Assembly: GCA_013817065.1 (NCBI GenBank)
Contig: JACDDJ010000253.1
Location: 1 to 6,786 of the forward strand
Reading direction: 5' to 3'
Source: Acidobacteriota bacterium
GTDB taxonomy: Bacteria > Acidobacteriota > Vicinamibacteria > Vicinamibacterales > 2-12-FULL-66-21
Length of the DNA stretch: 6,786 nucleotides
Part shown: piece after piece, positions 1-5,267 of the stretch
How the letters are laid out: each line of letters starts with the position of its first letter
Numbering within the stretch: the first letter of the stretch is position 1
The notes under the pieces: model-generated
The model's database searches: none
The model's input: the letters and a program-made list of their open reading frames with translations, nothing else
Told to the model about the DNA's origin: nothing
Translations under genes and position numbers: made by a program

Positions 1-240
1 CACCCATCCGACGTCGAGAAGCTCCTCACTCAACTCGATGGCCTCGTCGACGCCGGCAACACCGTCCTGGTCGTCGAGCACGACATGAGCGTGGTGGCAA
101 CAAGCGACTGGATCATCGACGTCGGCGCCGGCGACGAGGGCGGCCGGATCATCGCGGAAGGCACACCCCGCGACGTCGTAACCGCCGCGGCGAGCCTGAC
201 CGCGCCGTACCTCGCCGCGCACCTCCGCGGCGTCGCGTAG
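1..240 (+). CDS. uvrA: UvrA-type ABC ATPase, C-terminal fragment (5' end outside window)
   Basis: The reading frame is open from the first base and ends at TAG (238-240), giving the last 79 residues of a protein. It begins HPSDVEKLL, which fits the bases just after the D-E-P-T-x-G-L-H Walker B/D-loop stretch of UvrA proteins. It continues with a GNTVLVVEHDM stretch whose His27 is the ABC H-loop (switch) histidine, then SDWIIDVG and a GTPRDV tail typical of UvrA C-termini. UvrA is the damage-sensing, DNA-binding ATPase of nucleotide excision repair in the cytoplasm. The EHDM sequence, rather than the EHN-L form of housekeeping UvrA, and the short acidic-glycine segment DVGAGDEGG suggest a UvrA paralogue (UvrA2/DrrC-like, linked in some bacteria to drug tolerance). 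Only the tail is visible, so the paralogue assignment is an inference. The gene converges on the permease gene downstream. Confidence 0.85.
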   Translation, partial: HPSDVEKLLTQLDGLVDAGNTVLVVEHDMSVVATSDWIIDVGAGDEGGRIIAEGTPRDVVTAAASLTAPYLAAHLRGVA

Positions 241-296
241 GCAGCGTGCCTCCACGTGCTATGTGCGACGTGCTGTGTGCTAAGTGCGGTGCTACG

Positions 297-350
297 TTCG
301 ACGTGCTGCGTGCGTTTGACGTGCTGTGTGCGTTTGACGTGCTGCGTGCT
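297..350. repeat. Three tandem 18-bp repeats
   Basis: Three adjacent 18-bp units occupy 297-314, 315-332 and 333-350. The consensus is TTYGACGTGCTGYGTGCG, and units differ from each other at one to three positions. Degenerate relatives of the GACGTGCTGYGTGC core lie just upstream at about 252-282. The array fills most of the gap between the convergent uvrA-like and permease genes. A short open frame across it reads as FDVLRA/FDVLCA repeats, which is what an 18-bp period gives in any frame, so I do not call a gene here. Function is unknown. Confidence 0.8.
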
Positions 351-355
351 CAGGA

Positions 356-391
356 CTGTGTTTCTTCTGTGGGCTGTGTTTCTGCTGTGGC
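356..391. repeat. Second 18-bp-period repeat pair, different sequence
   Basis: CTGTGTTTCTTCTGTGG (356-372) and CTGTGTTTCTGCTGTGG (374-390) match at 16 of 17 positions and are offset by exactly 18 bp. That is the same period as the neighbouring array at 297-350, but the unit differs in sequence. The second copy ends 2 bp before the permease stop codon. This may be a diverged continuation of the same array, separated from it by 5 bp. Confidence 0.65.
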
Positions 392-392
392 C

Positions 393-2840
393 CTAGTCCG
401 CCCGCAAGGCCTGGATCACATCGATCCTTGACGCACGGGCGGCCGGCATCAGCGAGGCGAGCACGGCGGCGGCGACCAATACGGCGGCGGCGGCGGTGAT
501 TGGCACCAGGCCTGGGATCTCGACATCCGGAATATAGAAGCCGACAATCCGCGCCAGGACTACTCCGCCGATGGCGCCGACGACGATGCCGGCGGCGGCG
601 ATGACGGCGCCTTCACGCAACACCCGGGTCAGCAGGTGTCTCGGCGCCGAGCCAATCGCCAGGCGGACGCCGAACTCGCGCGTCCGGGCGCTCACAGAAA
701 ACGCCAGCACACCGGCTACCCCGACAACCGCGATCATCAGCGCGACACCCGCAAAGCCGCCGAAGACGAGCGCGTTCAGACGATTGGGGGAAAGCACCTC
801 GGCACGGATGTCGTCCAGCGTGGCGACCTGTTCGACCGGCTGGTCCGGCGACAGCTCGCGGATGATGCGCGTGATCGACGGAACGAGCGGGTAGGGATCC
901 GACTTGGCGTGAACGAACATCCGTCCGCCGATCTCCTGCTCGAAGGGGTGATAGACGCTCATCGCTGGGCCCGGCACCACGTTCTCATCGTCCACATCGG
1001 CAGCAATGCCGACTATCCGGCGCGGTGCGGTACGGACGCCGATGAACTGCATCACCGGATCGGTCCACATCATCTTGCGATTGAGTGCGTCCTGGGTCGG
1101 GAACATCCGCTTTGCCAGGCTCTCGCTGATAATGACCACCGGTTCGGCGTCGCGCCGGTCCGCATCACTGAAGTCACGACCCGCGATGATCGGCACGCCC
1201 AGGGACGCAAAGAATCCCGGCGACACCGTGCGGAAGCGAGCCCGCGGATCCTCCTCGCCGTCGGCCTTGGCATAACCTTCGGCCGAGAACTGGAAGCCAG
1301 GACCAAACGTGCCGGCATCGCGCCACGGCACGATCGTGCCGACCGCGACCCGCTCCACTCCGGGCAGCTGCGAGATCCGCCGAATCGCTTCCTTGTAGAG
1401 GATGGCGACCTGGTCGGGCGGACGTTCGAACGACAGGATCGGCACGTTGAGTGCCAGCACGTTGTGAGTCTTGAACCCCGTCTCGGCGCGCTGCAGCGCC
1501 ATCAGCGAGGTCAGCAGCATCCCGGCGCCGGCCAGCAGGACGAACGAGGCGCCGATCTGCGTGACGGCAAACACCCGCAGGCGTCGGTTCGTGCCCGATG
1601 TGATCCGCAAGCTGCCGCTGGCGATGCCCAATCCATTCGCTGCGTCCGAGGACGGCAGGCGCGGGACGAAGGCAAGCAGCACCGCGGCAATCAGCGCCAG
1701 CGCCACGCCGACCCAGAGCACGCTCGCATCCACTTGCAGATCCAGCGCCCGCACTGAGAACCGCGCCGCGTAACGCGCCAGCACCGCGACCATCGGTTGC
1801 GAGATCGCGACGCCGAGAATCGCGCCGGCGCCGCACAGCACGAGACTCTCGGCGAGCAGCGTCCGCCGCAGTGCGCCGACCGTCGCGCCGAGCGCGGCCC
1901 GGATCGCCAACTCACCCTCACGACGCACCGACCGCGCGAGGATCAGGTTCGCGACATTCGAGCACGCGATCACAAACACCAGTGCGGAGGCGGCGAGCAG
2001 GACCAGCAGTACGGTCCGCGCGGGCGAAGTGATTTGATCCCGCAACCGGACCGCATCGATTCGGAAGTCGGCCTTTACCGGGTAGGCCTCTGGAAACTGC
2101 TTCACGATCGCCGAATGTGCGGTCCGCAGTTCGGCTTTGGCGGTCTCGAGTTCGACGCCCGGTGCGAGCCGTCCAAAGAGCTCGGTCATCCTGTGCACCC
2201 GCCCGTCCTGCATCGTCGCGTCGAGGTGATGCGGGCTGGTGACGATGTTGGCGATGATCTCGGTTTCAGAAGGGTATGGAACCGATGGTTCGAGCACGCC
2301 AACGATCGTCGCCGTGCGATCCCCGAGACGAACCGTCTTACCGATCACCGACGGGTCGCTGGCCAGCGTCGTTGTCCAGAACCGATGCGTGAGTACTGCG
2401 GCGCCGGTCGCGGCAGGGCCATCGTCTGCCGGGCCCAACAGGCGTCCGGCCACTGGACGCAGCCCCATGACCGTGAAATACGAGCCGCCGACCACACCGG
2501 CGCGGACGACGCGTGGTTCACCGAGGCCGATCATGGTGAACTCGATGGTCGAGAAATCGCCGAACGCGCTGAGCGACGTGATCCTCGCCTGCAGGTCACG
2601 AAGCTCAGGCACGGAGAAGGCCGCGTTCTCCATCTGCAGGCCGGGCGCGCTCTGACGGATATATATGAGCCGGTTCTCGTCTTCGTTTACGAGCGGCCGG
2701 AGCAGCACCCCGCGGACGACGCTGAAGATCGCCGCGTTGGCGCCGATCCCGAGCGCAAGCGTCAGAACGACCGTGATGGCGAGGCCCTTCACTCGCGACA
2801 GTGAACGCAGGGCGAAACGGAAGTCGGTCAGCAGGTTCAT
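393..2840 (-). CDS. ADOP-family FtsX/MacB-like ABC transporter permease
   Basis: This 815-residue inner-membrane protein has the duplicated architecture of the acidobacterial duplicated orphan permeases. TM1 (about 20-44, with GIGANAAIFS) leads into a first periplasmic MacB-type domain (about 45-270, with GGSYFTVMGLRPVAGR near 118-133). Three helices follow (about 276-300, 328-350, 372-395) with the FtsX motif RREGELAIRAALG. A fifth helix (about 424-446) precedes a second periplasmic domain (about 450-680, SPGFFASLGVPIIAGRDF at 540-557). The last three helices (about 690-714, 742-765, 780-802) carry the matching motif REFGVRLAIG, and the protein ends RASRIDVIQALRAD. Length and topology are complete for the family. 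No ATPase gene is adjacent, hence 'orphan'; the transported substrate is unknown. The ATG at 2840 is supported by an upstream GAGAGGA. The gene diverges from the ECF sigma gene and has an ECF-like promoter. I do not give it the name macB because the ATPase domain is absent. Confidence 0.95.
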   Translation of the reverse strand: MNLLTDFRFALRSLSRVKGLAITVVLTLALGIGANAAIFSVVRGVLLRPLVNEDENRLIYIRQSAPGLQMENAAFSVPELRDLQARITSLSAFGDFSTIEFTMIGLGEPRVVRAGVVGGSYFTVMGLRPVAGRLLGPADDGPAATGAAVLTHRFWTTTLASDPSVIGKTVRLGDRTATIVGVLEPSVPYPSETEIIANIVTSPHHLDATMQDGRVHRMTELFGRLAPGVELETAKAELRTAHSAIVKQFPEAYPVKADFRIDAVRLRDQITSPARTVLLVLLAASALVFVIACSNVANLILARSVRREGELAIRAALGATVGALRRTLLAESLVLCGAGAILGVAISQPMVAVLARYAARFSVRALDLQVDASVLWVGVALALIAAVLLAFVPRLPSSDAANGLGIASGSLRITSGTNRRLRVFAVTQIGASFVLLAGAGMLLTSLMALQRAETGFKTHNVLALNVPILSFERPPDQVAILYKEAIRRISQLPGVERVAVGTIVPWRDAGTFGPGFQFSAEGYAKADGEEDPRARFRTVSPGFFASLGVPIIAGRDFSDADRRDAEPVVIISESLAKRMFPTQDALNRKMMWTDPVMQFIGVRTAPRRIVGIAADVDDENVVPGPAMSVYHPFEQEIGGRMFVHAKSDPYPLVPSITRIIRELSPDQPVEQVATLDDIRAEVLSPNRLNALVFGGFAGVALMIAVVGVAGVLAFSVSARTREFGVRLAIGSAPRHLLTRVLREGAVIAAAGIVVGAIGGVVLARIVGFYIPDVEIPGLVPITAAAAVLVAAAVLASLMPAARASRIDVIQALRAD

Positions 2841-2844
2841 ACGG

Positions 2845-2851
2845 TCCTCTC
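2845..2851 (-). promoter_or_regulatory. Ribosome binding site of the permease
   Basis: On the minus strand GAGAGGA lies 4 nt before the ATG at 2840. It is a good Shine-Dalgarno match and fixes this start, which is also where the conserved N-terminal MNLLTDFRFALRSL sequence of the family begins. Confidence 0.7.
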
Positions 2852-2875
2852 GACGGTCACACGGTCTCTACATGC

Positions 2876-2909
2876 TGGTCGGATGGCGGATCCCCGTTTC
2901 GACATCAGG
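2876..2909 (-). promoter_or_regulatory. Predicted ECF42-type promoter of the permease
   Basis: Read on the minus strand, this is CCTGATGTCGA, a 17-nt spacer, then CGACCA. The -35-like TGTCGA is at 2904-2899 and the -10-like CGAC at 2881-2878. It points towards the permease and lies 35 nt upstream of its ATG, so a start about 7 nt past the -10 gives a leader of roughly 28 nt that still holds the GAGAGGA ribosome binding site. The same layout, with the same 11-bp left half and spacer length, precedes the DGPF gene at 4341-4374. From memory, TGTCGA (-35) and CGA[T/C] (-10) are the elements reported for ECF42 sigma factors; I could not check this. Confidence 0.6.
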
Positions 2910-3034
2910 TCCGGCGGTCCATTCTATGGGCGCGCCCGACGGCCGGATAGTGGGAGTGCATCGTCAACCGGGGCGAGCACCGAGCCGCGCCGGACGGTTG
3001 CCGGGAAGCGTGAAAGGTGGTGTGATCGGTCGTT

Positions 3035-4288
3035 GTGGATGCGAGCGAACACGTTCACGAGACGGTGAGTGCCGTCTACCAGGCGGAATCCCGGCGGGTG
3101 CTGGCAACGCTGATCCGTCTGCTGGGCGATTTCGACGTGGCGGAAGAGGCACTGCACGATGCCTTCCGCGCCGCGCTCGAGCAGTGGCCGCGGGACGGCG
3201 TCCCGGCGAGTCCCCGGGCGTGGCTGGTTTCCGCGGGACGTTTCAAGGCGATCGACGGCCTCAGACGCCGCGCCCGCTTCGATGCGCTCGACGAAACCTC
3301 GGCGGCCGAGACCATCGGCGTGGTGGACGATGCGGCTTGGGCGGATCCGGAGAGCGTCGAGGACGATCAGCTTCGCCTCATTTTCACCTGCTGCCATCCC
3401 GCCCTCACACCGGACGCCCAGGTGGCGCTCACGCTCCGCGAGGTGTGCGGTCTGACGACAGAAGAGATCGCCCACGCCTTCCTGACGCCCGCTCCCACAC
3501 TGGCGCAGCGGATCGTCCGCGCCAAGAACAAGATCCGCGACGCGGGCATACCCTACCAGGTACCCGAGCCGGCCGAACTGCCGGAGCGGCTCGATGCGGT
3601 GCTGCGAGTGATTTACCTCGTGTTCAACGAGGGCTACGCGGCTTCGGCCGGGGAGGCGGTCACGCGCCACGACCTCTCGGGCGAGGCCATCCGGCTGGGA
3701 CGGCTCGTCGCCGAGCTCCTGCCCCATCCGGAGGCCTTTGGCCTGCTCGCGCTGATGCTGCTGCACGAGTCACGCAGGGTGGCACGCACCTCGCCGTCCG
3801 GTGATCTCATCCTGCTCGACGAACAGGATCGGTCGTTGTGGGACCGGGAGTCTATTGCCGAAGGAAGCCGACTGGTTGAGCGTGCGCTGTCGTCGCCCGG
3901 CTATGGCCCCTACGGCGTCCAGGCCGCCATTTCCGCCGTTCACGCGCAGGCCGAGAGCGCCGCGTCGACCGATTGGGCGGAGATCGTCGGTCTCTACGAC
4001 CTGCTGCAGCGTGCGGATCCCTCGCCGGTGATCCAGTTGAATCGCGCGGTCGCGGTGGCAATGCGGGACAGCGCCGAGGCCGGACTGGTATTGATCGACG
4101 GCATCCTGAACCGCGGCGAGCTGCGTGATTACCGCCTCGCGCACGCCGCCCGCGCCGACATGTGCCGCCGCCTCGGACGAGTGCCGGAGGCCCTGGCTTC
4201 GTACCAACGTGCGCTCGCGCTGACCAGGCAAGGTCCAGAGCGTCGCTTCCTGGAGCGCAGGATCGCAGAGCTGTCAGCGCCGACGTAG
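3035..4288 (+). CDS. ECF42-group RNA polymerase sigma factor with DUF6596/TPR-like C-terminal extension
   Basis: This 417-residue protein is about twice the length of an ordinary ECF sigma factor. Sigma region 2 spans about 12-82 (DFDVAEEALHDAFRAALEQWP, then the WLVSAGRFKAIDGLRRR helix). The family linker FTCCHPAL is at 117-124. Sigma region 4 with its helix-turn-helix spans about 124-170 (LTLREVCGLTTEEIAHAFL, then a recognition helix ending RAKNKIRDA). A DUF6596 segment covers about 182-285 (RVIYLVFNEGY; LLALMLLHESRRVAR), and an alpha-helical TPR-like tail covers about 310-410 (QLNRAVAVA; ALASYQRALAL). These are the marks of COG4941/ECF42, whose extension is thought to replace an anti-sigma factor. 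The GTG at 3035 is the first possible start after an in-frame stop at 3023. The nearest Shine-Dalgarno-like AAAGGTGG (3013-3020) is 14 nt away, so initiation may be weak or lie slightly downstream. The DGPF gene follows, as expected for this group. The inducing signal is unknown. Confidence 0.93.
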   Translation: MDASEHVHETVSAVYQAESRRVLATLIRLLGDFDVAEEALHDAFRAALEQWPRDGVPASPRAWLVSAGRFKAIDGLRRRARFDALDETSAAETIGVVDDAAWADPESVEDDQLRLIFTCCHPALTPDAQVALTLREVCGLTTEEIAHAFLTPAPTLAQRIVRAKNKIRDAGIPYQVPEPAELPERLDAVLRVIYLVFNEGYAASAGEAVTRHDLSGEAIRLGRLVAELLPHPEAFGLLALMLLHESRRVARTSPSGDLILLDEQDRSLWDRESIAEGSRLVERALSSPGYGPYGVQAAISAVHAQAESAASTDWAEIVGLYDLLQRADPSPVIQLNRAVAVAMRDSAEAGLVLIDGILNRGELRDYRLAHAARADMCRRLGRVPEALASYQRALALTRQGPERRFLERRIAELSAPT

Positions 4289-4340
4289 CGGAAGTGCGCC
4301 GCACCTTGCGCCCCCTGGCACCTTCGATGTTCTCGGGTAC

Positions 4341-4374
4341 CCTGATGTCGATAGCCATCCGTACCGCTCGACTA
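4341..4374 (+). promoter_or_regulatory. Predicted ECF42-type promoter of the DGPF gene
   Basis: CCTGATGTCGA, a 17-nt spacer, then CGACTA. The -35-like TGTCGA is at 4346-4351 and the -10-like CGAC at 4369-4372. It sits in the 128-nt gap after the sigma gene, 42 nt before the DGPF start. It matches the element upstream of the divergent permease at 16 of the 17 positions outside the spacer. Transcription from about 4381 would exclude the in-frame ATGs at 4330 and 4345 and so supports the start at 4417. Assignment to the neighbouring sigma factor rests on its position and on my recollection of ECF42 promoters. Confidence 0.6.
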
Positions 4375-4384
4375 GCCGGTATGG
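4359..4384. repeat. Short inverted repeat around the DGPF -10 element
   Basis: CCGTACCG (4359-4366) and CGGTATGG (4377-4384) are inverted relative to each other at 7 of 8 positions. They are separated by 10 nt that contain the predicted -10 CGAC. This could be an operator for a dimeric regulator, but an 8-bp arm with one mismatch may be chance. The permease promoter has no equivalent. Confidence 0.3.
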
Positions 4385-4416
4385 CAACCCTGGCAACTGC
4401 GAACTGGCGAAAACCG

Positions 4417-4749
4417 ATGAAATACCTCTGCCTCGTGTATCTCGACAAAGAGAACTGGTCCGCGGTTCCCGATCGTGAATGCATGGACTGCGGCAATGCC
4501 TTCCGGGACCGCGGCGTTCTGCTGGCCGCGGAGCCGCTGCATCCGATCGAAACCGCTGCGACGGTGCGGGTCCGCAACGGCAAGGTCTCGATCACAGACG
4601 GCCCGTTCGCCGAAACCAAGGAACAGCTGGCCGGGTTCTACCTTCTGGAAGCGCGCGACCTCAATGAGGCAATCCAGATGGCCGCGAAGATCCCGCCCGC
4701 CCGGGAGGGTAGCATCGAGGTCCGGCCCGTCCGCGAACTCGTCCCGTGA
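4417..4749 (+). CDS. DGPF/YCII-domain protein, ECF42 partner
   Basis: This 110-residue protein has the characteristic start [10 protein letters not shown], a DGPF motif at 61-64 followed by [17 protein letters not shown], and the ending [11 protein letters not shown]. It belongs to the DGPF (YCII-related, dimeric alpha-beta barrel) family. These small cytoplasmic proteins are the most common neighbours and presumed targets of ECF42 sigma factors; their biochemical role is not established. I chose the ATG at 4417 because the family begins MKYLCL. Earlier in-frame ATGs (4330, 4345, 4381) would add a non-conserved arginine-rich stretch. Only a weak GGCGA precedes the start. The protein is slightly short for the family: the helical segment between the N-terminal strand and the LAAEPL strand looks contracted and holds a C-x-x-C pair (Cys22, Cys25). 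The predicted ECF promoter lies 42 nt upstream. Its stop overlaps a possible ATG (TGATG) in the frame of the next gene. Confidence 0.92.
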   Translation: MKYLCLVYLDKENWSAVPDRECMDCGNAFRDRGVLLAAEPLHPIETAATVRVRNGKVSITDGPFAETKEQLAGFYLLEARDLNEAIQMAAKIPPAREGSIEVRPVRELVP

Positions 4750-4772
4750 TGGTGTCGCAGCCTCGCGTGCCC

Positions 4773-4778
4773 TATAAT
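4773..4778 (+). promoter_or_regulatory. Consensus -10 (TATAAT) of the molybdenum hydroxylase operon, probably leaderless
   Basis: A perfect TATAAT stands in GC-rich sequence and ends 6 nt before the ATG at 4785. A transcript starting 7 nt after the -10 would begin at the A of that ATG, and no Shine-Dalgarno sequence lies between. The -35 position (around 4750-4755, TGGTGT) is a poor match. Leaderless transcripts with this geometry are known in several bacterial phyla; its use here is an inference. Confidence 0.5.
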
Positions 4779-4784
4779 CCGCCG

Positions 4785-5267
4785 ATGGCTGTGACGTTCA
4801 CTCTCAACGGGAAATCCACGACCGTAGATGTACCGCCGGATATGCCGCTGCTCTGGGTCCTGCGCGACGTGCTCAACCTTGCCGGGACGAAGTACGGCTG
4901 CGGCACCGGACAGTGCGGCGCCTGCACCGTCCATCTCCGCGGCCGCGCGGTGAGAGCGTGCCAGACGCCAGTTGCGAATGTCGCCGGCGCCCCGGTGGTC
5001 ACGATCGAAGGCCTCTCAGCCGACGGCAGTCACCCGCTGCAGAAGGCGTGGGAGACGCTCGACGTCCCTGAGTGCGGCTACTGCCAGGCCGGCCAGATCA
5101 TGGCGGCCGCCGCATTGATTGCAGCTCGGCCGAATCCTACGGACGCTGACATCGATACCGCGATGAACGCCAATCTGTGCCGCTGCGGCACCTACATACG
5201 GATCCGCCAGGGCATCCACCACGCCGTACGCTCGGTGAGCGGCACGCGCGCGGGAGACGTGAAATGA
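4785..5267 (+). CDS. iorA: Isoquinoline 1-oxidoreductase-like alpha subunit, (2Fe-2S)-binding protein
   Basis: This 160-residue protein is the small iron-sulfur subunit of a xanthine-dehydrogenase-family molybdenum hydroxylase. Its two [2Fe-2S] clusters pass electrons from the molybdenum site to an external acceptor. All eight cysteine ligands are present: Cys39, Cys44, Cys47 and Cys59 in the plant-ferredoxin-type domain ([14 protein letters not shown]), and Cys97, Cys100, Cys132 and Cys134 in the helical domain ([11 protein letters not shown] and [10 protein letters not shown]). Length is normal for the family. The start at 4785 gives [10 protein letters not shown], where homologues begin. 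An ATG at 4749 overlapping the DGPF stop, or a GTG at 4746, would add 12-13 non-conserved residues. The stop overlaps the next start by 4 bp (ATGA), so the two subunits are probably translationally coupled. No FAD subunit is seen, as in isoquinoline 1-oxidoreductase and related aldehyde-oxidising enzymes. The true substrate cannot be told from sequence, so the gene symbol marks family only. Confidence 0.93.
   Translation: MAVTFTLNGKSTTVDVPPDMPLLWVLRDVLNLAGTKYGCGTGQCGACTVHLRGRAVRACQTPVANVAGAPVVTIEGLSADGSHPLQKAWETLDVPECGYCQAGQIMAAAALIAARPNPTDADIDTAMNANLCRCGTYIRIRQGIHHAVRSVSGTRAGDVK
5252..5256 (+). promoter_or_regulatory. Ribosome binding site of the large subunit
   Basis: GGGAG lies 7 nt before the ATG at 5264, inside the end of the small-subunit gene. 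It supports the ATGA overlap start rather than the in-frame ATG at 5276. Confidence 0.55.

Noticed and set aside
240..250. GGCA-GCG-TGCC hairpin at the uvrA-like stop as a terminator
   Set aside because: The stem has only 4 bp and no T-tract.
246..431. Small 61-residue open frame with FDVLRA-type repeats
   Set aside because: It is the translation of the 18-bp DNA repeats and runs into the 3' end of the permease gene. It has no ribosome binding site and no recognisable protein features.
636..1757. Long plus-strand open frame (373 codons) opposite the permease
   Set aside because: The sequence is arginine/histidine-rich with no domain and lies wholly antisense to a clearly conserved permease. 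It is a usual shadow in high-GC DNA.
1797..2804. Plus-strand open frame of 335 codons opposite the permease N-terminal half
   Set aside because: It has antisense shadow composition, no motif, and the opposite strand is fully explained.
2899..2927. Possible housekeeping promoter for the sigma gene: TCGACA, 17 nt, TTCTAT on the plus strand
   Set aside because: The -35 is good but the -10 matches only 3 of 6 positions, and the -35 is simply the reverse of the permease TGTCGA box. Too weak to annotate.
2924..3766. Minus-strand open frame of 280 codons opposite the sigma gene
   Set aside because: It is an antisense shadow of the conserved sigma factor and carries no recognisable domain.
2665..3804. 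Plus-strand open frame of 379 codons spanning the intergenic region and the sigma gene
   Set aside because: It overlaps the ECF42 gene in another frame and the permease antisense. Its composition is low-complexity Arg/Gly, with no family resemblance.
4292..4307. Hairpin AAGTGC-GCC-GCACCTT just after the sigma stop as a terminator
   Set aside because: The stem is short with a bulge and no T-run follows.
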